Source of the DNA: Membranipora membranacea
Taxonomy: Eukaryota > Bryozoa > Gymnolaemata > Cheilostomatida > Membraniporidae
Assembly: GCA_914767715.1 (NCBI GenBank)
Contig: OU612074.1
Coordinates: forward strand, 1,505,501-1,565,500
Reading direction: 5' to 3'
Length of the DNA: 60,000 bases
The notes below the pieces were generated by a model. That model was not told the DNA's origin and did no database searches. It saw nothing but the letters and a program-made list of their open reading frames with translations. The translations under genes and the position numbers were made by a program. Of this stretch, positions 1-11,984 are shown piece after piece; the stretch's first letter is position 1, and each line of letters opens with the position of its first letter.

Positions 1-1043
1 CAAAAGAGCAGCCTCAAACAAAGTCTTTAAGTTTGAATTTTGATTGGATGTCTATCACTAATATTATATATGTTGTGAAAAAAGGTATTAAATACCGATG
101 CCCATGATATTAAAAATGATAACTGTATAACATACATGGCTAAAAATAGGAGTAAAAAGTCTCTGTGGATGGAAGTCATTTAACATAAATTATTATTCTA
201 GTTTATTAAGCTTGAGTGCTGCCTGGCGTAAAAAAAAAGAATCTCTGCCCCATGTGCTTCTGTATTTAATAGTACGATATCGTCCTGATGGGCACTTTCC
301 AAGAAAGTCATTTAGAAAATGTTTGTCGTCATGTATATATTGAAGTAGCAAGGTTTAAGTTTTGGCATCTATTAGATTTTCGATATCCCCAGGATCTTCG
401 ACTTTAAAAATGTATCGGAGTTGCTTTTTTATCTTAAGCATACAGGGATGTGTAAAGAATGGGCAGACAGTAAGTAAAATGGGAGATAATAAAATTTTTG
501 AATAGCATCATAGCCAGGGTGGTTGAACTTAGGTAAACAAAATTTCTAACAATCTACATTCTTCTTTGACTAGCTTTTATTGCCACAGAGTCAATGCGCT
601 CTCCAAAAAAAGTTTGTTATCTATCTGTACCCCTAGGTATTTCATATTTTAGGCAAATGTTAAATTTTAGACAGAAGTTGATAAACTGATTGTATAGTTT
701 TTTGATGTCAGGTCCTGACTTTATAACTTCGATGAAAATTACACATGAGATTATCTTATTATGCTTTTTCATGGGATTCTTGAAGCCCTAGGCCAAGTCA
801 AATGTGCTTAGGCGTTAAAAGACTCCAGTCTACCATACATATGCTGAATATTTACGGAGGTACATATTGGTTAACTAAACCACTGTTGCATTTGCTTCGT
901 GCATCATATAAACAGTTGGTTGACTGCTTGCCTATTTTGAAACTTGGTTTGTAAATTTTTCGCTACATTCTCAGCATAAGAAATAGCTATGGACATTTTG
1001 AATCAGACAGTTGAGAATGTTTAATGTTTCATCTCTATCTATC
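1..1043. other. Non-coding stretch, nothing recognised
   Basis: AT-rich sequence with stop codons in all frames and no ORF, splice-site pattern or repeat that I could support. It is probably intergenic or intronic. Confidence 0.5.
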
Positions 1044-1300
1044 GTAGGAGTAGGAGGTGGCTCAGTTGGTTATAGCACATTAGCATGCGAATGTTGAAAG
1101 TCGCGGGTTCGAATCCCACTGCAGTCCATCGACTGCTGGGGTTTTAATGGCCCCGAGGTGTGTTCCGACCTGTCTGCAAACAGATAGCAACCTGGCGCAG
1201 ATATTTCGGCCTCGCCACTAAGGCAACTAATTTCGCCGCCCATGCTTCGGGATGTGGCATGTCATATGACAACCTGATTTTAATCAACCTTTTTTTTTTA
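1044..1300 (+). repeat. tRNA-derived SINE-like element
   Basis: The head begins GTAGGAGTAGGAGGTGGCTC and contains a pol III A-box-like stretch (GGCTCAGTTGGTTA) and a perfect B box (GGTTCGAATCC), arranged as in a tRNA D-arm and T-arm. An unrelated body of about 170 bp follows and the element ends in a run of T around 1290-1299. The same head recurs at 59931 at the window's right edge, so it is a dispersed family and not a working tRNA gene: no matching acceptor stem is seen. The right boundary is approximate. Confidence 0.7.
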
Positions 1301-4080
1301 ATTTGGGTTATTATAGATCTGTAACATTAAGAAGACACTGAAGCTTACTAATGCTGAGAGGTCAGGGGTCAGATCCTCTACTGAACACATGGATACAGCA
1401 GAGAGTAAAATAGCCAAGAAACCTTCATCGTCAGTCACTAAGACTAAAGGGTGGGTGCTAATGTCCCGATATCTCCTACGGTAGTTTGGTATCATCACTA
1501 TTATCTGACACAGTCCAAAGGAAAAGACACTAGTCATGTATTAGGCTGAAAAAGAGGCAGCAAGTTTAAAATAGCACTCTTGGTTATCACTGGGTTATCG
1601 TAGAGCAATCACCACTTTGTCAACAGGATAGTTTTTGGACATAGACTATCTAGCGCAGCACAACTTATGTAGCTTGCCTTCCATCACAATAAACAAATTT
1701 TGAAATTTCCCTGTCATGCAATAAAAATAATAAATTTTCAAAGAATATGGCCGTTATGTTTTTGAACCAACACTAGGTAAATTTAGGCAAAATCTATGCT
1801 TCAAAGGCCAGTGCATGACTCGGCAGCTTGCTTATGGGCTTAGTTGAGCATGTCAAGCCACTGTTCGGTTCACATGTACTAAAGTAGTAAAATAAGCTAA
1901 GCAGGTATGTGATTAGTCATTGTTACTTGATCCAGTTTGCCTGCATTGAGTTGCTCCTCCCCCCAATAAGCAGCAGACGAAAAGCGGCAGCTTACAAGGA
2001 CTGGATCTCTCCCTGATTGATCTAGGGAGTTTTTTATATCCCAAATCCCTGCTTGATCTATGGTCACATGATGAGCTCCAGTCACGGGCACAGGCAAAAT
2101 ATTGATTCTACACTTCATAAGGGAATGGTTCAATAATGCTTAGAACTTTGTCACATGAAACATCTTGGTTATTTTTTGCTAGATTATGGCAGGTATTAAA
2201 AATTTGTCAAGGTTACATTCGAAGAGAAAAAGAGAGATCTCCTGTAAACAAGCTATTCATCAAATGCCCATTTATCAAGATAAAATATGAATGAATTTTA
2301 ATTGCGTTTCCCCCTCCAGTGGTTTTCATGTGTAAATAATATCTGCATATCAGTTTTTAATTAGTGGTAATTTAATTATGAACTTAATTTTACCCCAGAT
2401 GTTTTTGATATTATTGATAGCAGTGTGCTCCATTTCTTCTAGCGTCAGTCAGAGCTTTCTTGTAAAAACAACTCTTTAAACACTATAGGAAAGCAAAAAA
2501 GAATATCTTTCGTATCAAAACAATCCCATAAAGCAGTAAATAAAAATACCATCTTTACCTGTTCAAGAACTTTTTGAATGATAAAATGGATTTTGTAGTG
2601 TGTACGTGTTGCCTCCCTTGTGACACATCCACACAAAAACCGACCAAAATCGTTCTGTTACAATTCATGGTTTAAGTATAGCAGCCTGGGATTTATTGAG
2701 ATGGTTTTTAGATCCACAATCACATTTACCACTATATGGTTGCCTGTTTATTTGGTAAAACAATGAGTTGTCTTCTATTGGCAGCTCCCTATATTATATA
2801 TACTGACAGTAAATACTCAAGAATATTTTGAATGAATTTGAAGCAGTGGTGTGTGTTTATAAATGCTATAAACTGCATGATAGAATGTACCTGGGATGAA
2901 GTTGCCATAGCTAATCTTAAGCTTTCCTAAACACATCTTCAAACCTGGATGACCATAAATAAAGAATAGTTTGAAATTACAAGTTTGAATTGTTAGTGTT
3001 GATAGCCTTATCTCAAAGGCTTTGAATTGATAATGGTTATCCTTTTAGCACCGATGGTGTGACCCACTACTATGGGTGTCCCTACTGCAAATAATTTTTG
3101 TGCCTTGAGTAAGTGTATAAGAAGTTTGTTGTGATCACCTGAACACAAACTCTATAGTTTTTGGGAGGGCAGCTGACACTTCTTTAGGTGCTCATGCCAA
3201 TCTGACTCAATCTATCGAATACATACACAGTGTTGTATCTAAGTGATTGTATTTCAACTGTGTAATTGCATCATACAGCCTTATCGCCTCCCCCTCCCCC
3301 CTATACTCAGGGCAAAACGGCACATGATGTCACCTATTCAATTATACTACTCGTATAACCAAAATATGAAAAGTGAAATAATAGCTCTCTTGTGGTTTGT
3401 TATTTTCAGATTACGAGGCAGCGCTAAAGTGCTGAAGTTATGATGATCTCTTGAAGGCGATGACTTTTATTTTTCACACCTCACACACAGGTATATGGTA
3501 TGATCAGTACACCGGAGCTTGCTCACATAGATACTATACTGTATGGAGAGATATTACAAGCTATCATACCATCATGTGTTATATCTATCATATGTGAACA
3601 CATTCTTTTATGAATGACTTTGTGTAGATAGAGCATTCCATTGGTTTATGGTGTTGCTGTCACATTCACTGAACTGATATTATACCTACCTGTTATCGGA
3701 ATAAGCTCGTGATGATATAACAAGCCTGACAGTACAGAGACGAATATGTCAAATCCTCCACCTTAAGCCATCAGCGATATATTATCGTACATTCAAGATG
3801 GGTTTAATAGCATCTCATTTATGGTTATATAGGTACTATGATGTTCGTCATTAAAATTGTAAAACCAAAAGCTGTCCATTTCATTTTGTTAACTGTATCC
3901 ATTATAAATAAACCAAAGGAATGGGTAACAGTGACTACCAGTAGTGTCTGCCATCACAACCGTAGATTGAGGTCAAGTCACATTTTAACTGGGACTGCCG
4001 AGGACAGCGCCCTGTTATCCTAATTCTATCCTAATATTGTCCTACCCACTGAGGTACAATGCTGTGGTACTACCATTCAG
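1301..4080. other. Non-coding stretch, nothing recognised
   Basis: Several ORFs of 60-80 codons occur here, but none has protein-like composition, flanking splice signals or recognisable similarity. No structured RNA or long repeat was seen. Confidence 0.4.
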
Positions 4081-4082
4081 AT

Positions 4083-4146
4083 TCCCCAGCCGGGGGGGGC
4101 GGGGCGTCGGGCGAGGGGCAAAGTCTGGGGGGCTCAGACTTAGATT
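4083..4146 (-). repeat. AGTCTGAG GC-rich hairpin repeat, copy 1
   Basis: Read on the minus strand this copy runs AAGTCTGAGCCCCCCAGACT, then TTTGCCCCTCGCCCGACG, then a C-rich end. AGTCT and AGACT form a short hairpin around the C run. Similar blocks occur at about 8430 (-), 38518, 38884, 46132 and 54068 (+), so it is a dispersed family. Boundaries are approximate. Confidence 0.65.
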
Positions 4147-5200
4147 CAGTATGAACTACCCTGTTATAGTCTTAGAAGCAGCTATTTATTATTGAGCCCC
4201 TGTAGCGGATTATCTGATTAACTGATAACCAGTGGTGGTGGCCGGTGCCTTTATTTTGTACACTTATCAAGCACTAATCTTATGTTAGAGGATTGGTTGC
4301 CATGGAGACAATCATCCTTCGATACTCCTTGTGGCTGACACTGTCACGTCTGTTATGTGTGACGGATATTTAAATTTTGTTGTGAATGCAACTTGGCAAC
4401 TTTGCTGCTGTCTATGCTTATTTAAATTCAACACTTTTATATCCTGTTTCTCTTGGCCTGTTTCCTCAGTTATTTATGAATGTCAGGCAATGATTTGTGT
4501 TCGGACTGCATTTGTATTGTGATTTACTGCCACACAGGTAAATGACTTTGCAAAAATCTCACCTTTTGTCAATAAACCCTGATTAATTATATGAAAATAC
4601 TAGTAGGACACGCACCGCTACGCCCCTCATATAGAAATATCAAAGTAACGATCGGATTCTTAGGCTTTTAAGCTAGCATGGGAAGCATATAATATAATTG
4701 ACTATCGGCAAACACGGATTGAAAGGATTTTTTATAAACTGGTTTAATAATACTTAGTAGGTCCATTTGTGGGCACACAGCATTTACTATCTGACAGGCT
4801 TCAAGCTCCATTATAGACCACAGAGCGTCGTCACAGGTCATTAATTTCAGAAGTCTCCCAGAATATTGGACACATTACCATCTGCTTCTCAGCCTAATAA
4901 ACACACATCTCGCACTGCTTAGCTTTACCTATAAGACAGTTAGTTCTATAAAGCTGCAGAAATAGGTAAGTAACCATTATTTTAACCGAATAGATTACTT
5001 TCACAATGCAAGATTTGGTATATCATTTTGGTTTCCGTGCGAGGCTGAGGGATCATCCTGCCCATTGACACGCCCTGACTCTTTGGACTAGAAATGAGTT
5101 GGCTTGGATAAGTAAGATAGAACTTGTCGAACCCAAACTTTTCTGTTTTTGTTTGGGATTTTATTAAACTAACTACTAATCTAATATCTAACTGTCCTGG

Positions 5201-5265
5201 CACATACACGTACACGTACACGTACACGTACACATCCACGTACACGTACACATACACATACACAC
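5201..5265. repeat. Microsatellite, (ACGTAC)n-like
   Basis: About ten imperfect copies of a six-base unit alternating CACGTA and CACATA. It makes spurious Thr-Tyr and Tyr-Val repeat ORFs on both strands, which are not genes. Confidence 0.9.
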
Positions 5266-7182
5266 CGGTAAACTGCAGCATTCGTCACTGTACCCTATTA
5301 GATCTTGCCTTGGCAGGTAGATAGCAGTAAAATTGGGATATAAAATTTATCTACCACTGTTTTGACCTCTGTCCAGCACAGTAAACTCCGCTTATATAAG
5401 AGCGGGAAGGGGTGGGGGCTCATCCGAAAGGGGTGGGGGGCTCATCGCTACTTGACGATGAGTAACACTTGAAATTCACCTTCAAGAGGTTGTAAACATG
5501 CATACAATAACCTCATACAGACATCATAATATTCAGCCTAGGTGAAAAACTTCTTTGTATATGTTCACCATATAAAGATTAAATATCCTTACTATGTCAT
5601 GTGTTAGAGACTGACGACACAATAGTCTTGTCTTGTCAAAATCGCTATCAAAATCTGAAAGTATGCATGAGGGCCTCATTGATGTGTTAGTGTTACAGCT
5701 AACCAGAGGATATTACATCCATCTGCTTGGTGTAGGTGACTGATATAGGAATTCACAGGCTTATCTTAATTATATGTTATGTAAGTTATGACCAGAACAA
5801 TGATCTGTAAACAGAACACTAGATCTGCTTAACATGACATTCTCAGTCTGACCGTATTTACAATCTTTGGTCTGACTATCCACTTAAATTGGAGATGAGA
5901 ACCACTCGACTTGTACAAAATATTTCTGTCTACTCCTGACAAGATGAGTATCTTATTTTCCATCCCCTGTCGGCTGAGGCGCCTTTCCCGCTGACAGATA
6001 TCTGTTATTTGTTACGCATTAGCGTTTGTAGTCGTAACTAAGGGTGTGGGGAATTGCTGCAATCAGATATCATGATCAACAAATCCAAATTCAGTATTTG
6101 ATGAGCTGAGGCTGCTTGCTGCCGATGTTCTCTCATTATGAGACACATTAATTTATTATATCAGAGAATTGAGTTTAGATCCCGAGAGTCGTTTAAATAG
6201 AATGAGTGATACTTTTTGAGGTAATTCACCGTTACCGCTTCATTCTAAAGCATCAATCTTTGGGTTTTTATGTAGCAATCTAGCATCTAGCTCACTCAGC
6301 AAGGAGCGATTGGGGCAGCTTTTTTGGCCCAAGCATGGAGATCTGGATATCAGACCAGATTCCCTGGTCTGGTCTAGATCAGGCTTAGGCTGGCTGTTTG
6401 TCAAGCCCATTTACGCTTCAAGCCCCTGTGCTGATAACTAGGGATAACTAGGGATGACTAGGATAAGCGGTTAACAATCCTAAATGATTTTGATTGATAG
6501 AATGTTATAAGATGGGAATGCACAAATATTATGGGCCGGTCACAGAGCTAATATCCTGCTCCTGTAAGCTATGACGATCATCGATGGAAGGGTCAAGGTC
6601 CTTGTGGTTAGCAGTATTACATTCAGACATTAATATCCTGTCAGTGTCAGAAAAGTTTGATCAAATACCACCACCACCATCAGGTGCCCGAAGTCTCTTT
6701 ACTACACATTCCACAATTCAAAAGTAGGAATAGTTATGGATGGACTCCCTGGGTATTTTACTGAAGATTGAAGTTAAAGATTTGGTCAGTTTGAGTAAAA
6801 CCTAAAGAGATGATTTCCTCATTTCCCGGCAAAATTGAAGAGAATTTCACCTTCATTTACTAATAAACTTTTGCCCAACGATGGCTCAGTTCTTCAATTT
6901 TAGGTTCAGTTTTATGGCCTGTCAATCTGTTGTTTTGAAGAATTTATTCTGAAGATGACAGTTTTAAAATTAAAGATTGCTCTATTTTTCTCCGAAGAAA
7001 TGATGACAGCTTTGTGTGCAGTGAGCCCTATGTATTCTAGATTTTTTAACCCTATTTTGGCAGTCTATTTCATTTCAATAGTGGAATGTTTTTCCAAATT
7101 GTCCCGAAAAAAAGAAGCCTGAGAATGTAGCTAAGTTAAATTCCTAAATTTGATTTTAGAATAGATTTATTTTCTCTCGTTC
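5266..7182. other. Non-coding stretch upstream of the small membrane-protein exon
   Basis: No exon could be supported. A promoter or a first exon of the small plus-strand gene at 7183 should lie somewhere here or further left, but I could not locate it. GATAACTAGG-like short tandem units occur near 6440. Confidence 0.35.
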
Positions 7183-7397
7183 CAGGTTTAGTGACAATGT
7201 CTGTACCAGCAGGAGCACTTGCTGCTATCGGAGTCAGCGTGGTGTTGGTCGCTGTCGCTGCCGTCACTGTATTTGGATTTAAACTCGTGCAGGATATGAA
7301 GGCTAAATCTCGTCAGCAGGATGAGAGTGCACCTATGACAAGTGTCGTGTCAAGTAAACCTGAGGATGGCGGCGCAACTTCAATACAGCAACTATAA
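7183..7397 (+). CDS. Terminal exon of a small single-pass membrane protein (unidentified)
   Basis: A pyrimidine-rich tract ending TTCTCTCGTTCCAG marks a strong acceptor just before 7186. The first ATG is at 7197 and the frame runs to a TAA at 7395-7397, giving 66 residues from that ATG. The frame is also open back to the acceptor, so coding may begin in an earlier exon. Residues about 4-27 form an Ala/Val-rich transmembrane helix (GALAAIGVSVVLVAVAAVTV). A basic stop-transfer stretch (KLVQDMKAKSRQQ) and a short Ser/Asp-rich tail follow, predicting a cytoplasmic C-terminus. GC content is higher than the surroundings, which supports coding. I do not recognise the family. It could be the last exon of a larger receptor whose upstream exons I did not find. 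Confidence 0.55.
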
Positions 7398-7413
7398 TCA
7401 CTCTGTGACCAGG

Positions 7414-7438
7414 GAGGGTGGGATGAAGTCCCACCCTC
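7414..7438 (+). promoter_or_regulatory. Perfect 10-bp stem-loop in a 3' UTR
   Basis: GAGGGTGGGA and TCCCACCCTC pair perfectly around the five-base loop TGAAG, starting 17 nt after the stop codon of the small plus-strand membrane-protein exon. It could be an mRNA stability or localisation element. The function is inferred from position only. Confidence 0.5.
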
Positions 7439-8424
7439 GCTGACGTGACCAGTAGTATTTATAATGAAATGTCCACCTACATTCTCCTAATGCTCAACAG
7501 CCATGCAGATAGACCGCACACAAATTCTGCCATGTTAAAGAGTTGTAGTGTACAATGCCTTCCTTAGTCTTTCTCCGAGTATTTCACGGTTTCCACATGT
7601 GCGATTCTGTAGGTTATGAGTCAGTGACGCTTCTTTGTGCTATATTAAGACAACATTTTTACATTCATCATGCTGAGTAATATTATACTAGCGCTGGTTA
7701 ATAACTCATAGCTATTTTTTGTGATATTTTCTCATAATCCAAGAGATTAATTACTTCCATGGCCATCTGAGGTTTGACGCAACAGCGTTTAAGTTCCTGT
7801 TAACCGGTCTTCACGCTACTGTTTTTTTGTAATTTGTCACGTCATCTATGAATTTGCATTTTCCTTTTTCTGCTTGGTCATGGAAATGACTCCCATAACA
7901 TTGACTTGCAAAGATTCCCCAATAACTCACCTCATAATTAATGAAGTCCAGGTTACCGACTGCATTCCAAAACCTCTTCTGAAATATTTTATTTTCAAAG
8001 ACATCAGTCTTCAATATATTGCAACTCATTGTACAATTTGCCAAGCCAAGCACTATTAATTATTCTCTATGGCAATTTCCAAATTTGCATCACGTTAGAT
8101 TGAATTGGTTCTACGTGTATATTGGAGCTAGATAATCACAACTGAAGATATTAACTAAGATACCCATTGGTATTAAGCACAAGTATAAAAAGGAATTATA
8201 TGATTGACAAAAAGTATTGACATATCCCTCCACCAGTGTATGATAACAGTAATTTGACACTAGCCATTTGTTCTAAATAAAATCTCACATCATAATGGTT
8301 ATTTATATAATATGGGTCCATATCTGCCAATTTGAATAATACTGTACATTGGATAAGGAATTAAACTGAAGAAACCTCTAATAGCCTAAGTTGTTGCATG
8401 GTACGATCTCTTTCACTAATGTTC

Positions 8425-8500
8425 TCTCCCCTCCTCCGGCTGGGGGCCATTGGGCAAGGGGGGGGGGGGCAGAGACTCAGACTAACGTTGCTACACTATG
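8425..8500 (-). repeat. AGTCTGAG GC-rich hairpin repeat, copy 2 (diverged)
   Basis: On the minus strand it reads TTAGTCTGAGTCTCTGCC, then a long C run, then TTGCCCAATGGCCCCCAGCC. The flanking AGTCTGAG and the internal TTGCCC/GGCCCCC blocks match the family, but the second AGACT arm is degraded. Confidence 0.5.
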
Positions 8501-8771
8501 TGGAAGTCAGTCTCAGCTATTGTAGCAGTATCGTTTTAATCTCGAAGTAGCTAACAAATGGATAAATTTAGATTGCTGATATAATGACTTCTTCCCTCCA
8601 CTTTCATCGAAGGGAGACAACTGGGTAATGTATAATTATGAGACCACTAGTCATATGCATATGGAAAGTAAAAATTATCAATAGCTTTGATATTTTACAG
8701 TTCTATAGGGTTATCAGCGTCATATAGATAATCTATAGCTGCACGCATGCCGATAAAATGTTTCTATTCAT

Positions 8772-9047
8772 TCAGATATACTGCATCGCTACATCATCAG
8801 TTATCTTATAATGTTGTTCAGCAACTCGGTACTTTACCCAGTCCCAATATAACTTAGCGACGAGTACAAACGCTGTCAGTATGATGAGCATAGAGGCAGC
8901 GACTATTAATACTCCCATGTGTATCTCTCTCAGATGCTGAGCTGCCTGCTCAGGGCTCCTAGTGCTGGGCTCGGGTTGCTGCGTCTCATTGAAGTGTGAG
9001 TGATCTTCGTGAGCATAGCTCATCGAGGAGAAGATTATCAGGAACAG
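8772..9047 (-). CDS. Terminal exon of a small type I membrane protein (unidentified)
   Basis: On the minus strand an acceptor (CTGTTTGTAG) precedes an open frame that starts with the hydrophobic stretch LFLIIFSSMSYA and ends with TGA at 8774-8772. That stretch looks like the core of a signal peptide with likely cleavage after SYA, so the initiator Met should lie in an earlier exon above 9050. The mature part has a short acidic/His-rich ectodomain with one N-glycosylation site (NET), then a transmembrane helix (MGVLIVAASMLIILTAFVLV), then a 20-residue tail with aromatic and basic residues. If only the internal ATG at 9023 is used, 83 residues result. It converges with the membrane-protein exon at 7183. 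Family not recognised. Confidence 0.55.
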   Translation of the reverse strand: MFLIIFSSMSYAHEDHSHFNETQQPEPSTRSPEQAAQHLREIHMGVLIVAASMLIILTAFVLVAKLYWDWVKYRVAEQHYKITDDVAMQYI

Positions 9048-9249
9048 CTACAAACAGTATTAAGAAGTATACAATTTATAGACTAGATTGATATCTAATC
9101 ACAGGAAGGTGATAAGGGACTCAAAATCCATTTCTCACCAATTCAAAGGCCCCTGGCAGGGAAAAGCAGCGGCAGCTTGCTAGATAACGCAAGCACGTGT
9201 CACCCTGATGCCTAGGTTATGAGTGCTGTACAACCAATTTCAAGTATGA

Positions 9250-9664
9250 AACAAATTGTTACGAGCCTTGAGACTAGGGTTAGAAGACATAGACAGCATA
9301 GACAATATTTTACAAAAGCGAACCAAAACACTGATGTTACAGATGATCCATGATTCCGACCACTTTATAAACAATTTTCTTGAACAATGTCCTTCGGGTC
9401 GCTTCCGTCATATCAAAAATACCGAAGCTCCTGGGGAAGAGACAGCTTCCTGAGATCCATGAGCATAAAGCTCAATGAGTTTTTATAACTTTTATTACTT
9501 ACTTTCTATGTGCATTATTTTAGTCAGCATATGCAAGGTTTTTTCCGAATATGAGCAAAGTACAGCATCCTATTTTTCGCAACACCGTATAGTGTTAGTG
9601 CAAGGAGTTGTAGACCCTACAACTCCTTGGTTAGTGATAGAATAAAAATCAATCAATCAATCAA
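9250..9664 (+). mobile_element. 3' end of a non-LTR retrotransposon, 5'-truncated
   Basis: An open stretch at 9256-9453 (ALRLGLEDIDSIDNILQKR..., ending SGRFRHIKNTEAPGEETAS) resembles the C-terminal tail of Jockey/CR1-type reverse transcriptase ORFs. The following 3' UTR contains a perfect 13-bp hairpin at 9601-9629 (CAAGGAGTTGTAG, three-base loop). The element ends in short AATC tandem repeats at about 9645-9664. A microsatellite tail behind a hairpin is typical of non-LTR elements that recognise their own 3' end. The clade is inferred. The left boundary is unknown because the copy is truncated. Confidence 0.6.
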
Positions 9665-9989
9665 GCCAATGTTGTGGAGAAGAGAAAGATTGCATTTTCT
9701 CATTGCGGAATTGTCTCCTAATAATCAGAGAGGGGACAACTCTTCTAAAAAATAATCTAAGATGAGTTAGAATCACACTTCGTCACAGCATGGTCACAGC
9801 TCACAGTATTACTCTAGGTCCATATCTTACTTTGCCTGGAGATTCACATTGATAGAAATGTCTAAAGGGACTTAAAGTCAAACTAAAGTCGATGGTGAAA
9901 CCTAATTTTGGCTACACTGCAATCATTTTTAGGGGCCAGCAATCAGTTTCTCAATCAGATTTTTAGTAGTTTAGTTGAATCCTGTTTTT

Positions 9990-10399
9990 TCTATTGTCAT
10001 TTTTACCAATTTATATGATAGAGACATCAAGTTTATCCGTAAAATATACAAAACTGCAAGCAGCTATGGCCTAGAGAACTGTGGTTTTGACTGCATTGTC
10101 AATGATAGAATGAACTCCTTTATTAGCCACATACAGAAGGATGAACACCATCCTTTCCACTCATTCTTGAATAAACTCCGATCTGGAAGGCTGCAATCAT
10201 ACAAACATCGAGCAGCAATCGGTAGTGATAGCTTTATACGGCATTTTAGTTTGTATCTGTGCTATTTTTTTATTTTCAATTTTTTTTTATCATTTGAACC
10301 TTTTAGTTTTTTAGTCATCAGCGGCAAATCCACATATCATTTCACTATATTATGTATGTACATGTATATATGTGACAATGAATTAAACCAAACCAAACC
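9990..10399 (+). mobile_element. Second 3' remnant of a non-LTR retrotransposon
   Basis: Positions about 10012-10250 translate to a reverse-transcriptase-tail-like segment (for example EHHPFHSFLNKLRSGRL followed by basic residues), the usual ending of LINE ORF2 proteins. A T-rich 3' UTR follows and ends in AAACC tandem units at 10383-10399. The tail repeat differs from the copy ending at 9664, so the two are probably different families or lineages. Heavily 5'-truncated. Confidence 0.5.
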
Positions 10400-11980
10400 A
10401 TCACACAAGCGCATAACTGACACTGAGTCCATCATTTGAGGAAGACAGAAAATCGACTAAGATGCTTCAGCGTATGGAGAACATGCTTAATTTAAGCTGT
10501 CCCATACTCAATCAGTTATTTGAGAGCCAGAATCTGGACTAAACATTGGCTCCTTCTCTTTACCTGGTTAAAGCTGTTGAAATTCTCAGGTGACCATAAC
10601 TGTTCATGACAGGACACTTATGCAAAACCTAGTGAGGGTTGTCGATATGTTCTCAAATCCTCATATCTATCTATGCTATCAAAATGGAACTGCCAAATGT
10701 CAGTAAATGTAGAATCTTTTTTGGGCTTTAGCTAAGGTAACATCACTCATATTGTAGGCACAGGTAAAGAGCCTTCTAAAATCATGTGCCTACCTTCAGT
10801 TCTAACACAACCAGCACCAGCATTATAACAATTCTACATCCTTTACAAACCTACAGGGCCGCTAAATCTTCATCCGTTACACATCTATGCCTGGAATTAC
10901 TCTCAGAGGAAGCTTTCGGTGTAGATCTGAACATCATGTACAATGTAACCTACCTGAATCAGTGCTTGCTTCCATGTTTGACTCTGAGTCCCAATTGTCA
11001 TCCTTCAGCTGTCGGAGACGACCTTCACTTTAGTGTATATAACTTCAGTAATTCATTCTCTGATTTAATGCTGACCAAATACAGTCACGTAAAAATTAGG
11101 ATTCTACTTTTCAACACAAAAAACTTCAGAAGATATCGAGTAGTAACAAACAGATTAGATAACAGACCTGTCTCTTTACTAGCTACAAATCAGCAAATAT
11201 AAATAGATGGGCACACAGTGCCTCAAGGGGCGATGAGGAATGTGGGACTACAAACCCTATCAGGAGTAATTGTATAGTATTAGTGACAAACCATTTTAGA
11301 AATATTTTGGTTATATGGTGATAATTCCTCACTGCAGGGACCGATAGTCATTCATTAGATCTGTATTATTGGAATGTCATAGGTCTGGGTCCCAACTTGC
11401 GCTATCGAAAGTAATCATTGATTAAGGGATATTAATATAAGGGTTAGCTCATTGTATCCTGCTGACCTTGAACTTAATCACACAATTAAATCTTTCACGT
11501 TCACTGTTACTCTAAGTGGCAGTCACACAAATTTATCACATTGGACAAATCAACTGGTATAATTGGATGTTAGAGATACTGGCTAATAAGTTTCGCTGAC
11601 TGAAGAAGTGTAGATGGCGTTGTATTCCGAAAAATAGTAAAACATCCAGGTACTTTAATGTCTAATCTATTGGCAGGTCTGTTAATCAATGCAGTGCTGT
11701 TTTTTTCCAGTCACCGGCCTGCTTCTAATTTAGTTTTTTATATTACACAGATGCATACCTATCTAATGCCTACAATGAAGTTCACATTAAAAGCAAAGTG
11801 ATAATGTGATTCCAATCGGAATCAGTAAAGTCCGCAGTTATCTTTGCTAATCAAAAACAGTTGAGCTATGTAACAACAAAATTATCTGACTCAGCTAACA
11901 TTCGCAAAAAGAACATAATATATGTTGTCGTGTTGCCTCACCTAAGAAATATTATCGCAGAATCAGGGAACAATAACTCT
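10400..11980. other. Non-coding stretch between retrotransposon remnant and RERE 3' UTR
   Basis: A 138-codon ORF at 10786-11202 (+) is the longest open frame. It has no recognisable domain and the Ser/Thr/Leu/Asn-rich composition of chance ORFs. No splice-linked partner was found. Nothing else is supported. Confidence 0.4.
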
Positions 11981-11984
11981 TGAT

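Noticed and set aside
4982-5324. Tyr-Val and Thr-Tyr repeat ORFs on both strands
   Set aside because: Translation of the ACGTAC microsatellite.
10786-11202. 138-codon plus-strand ORF
   Set aside because: No domain, no splice-linked exons, chance-like composition.
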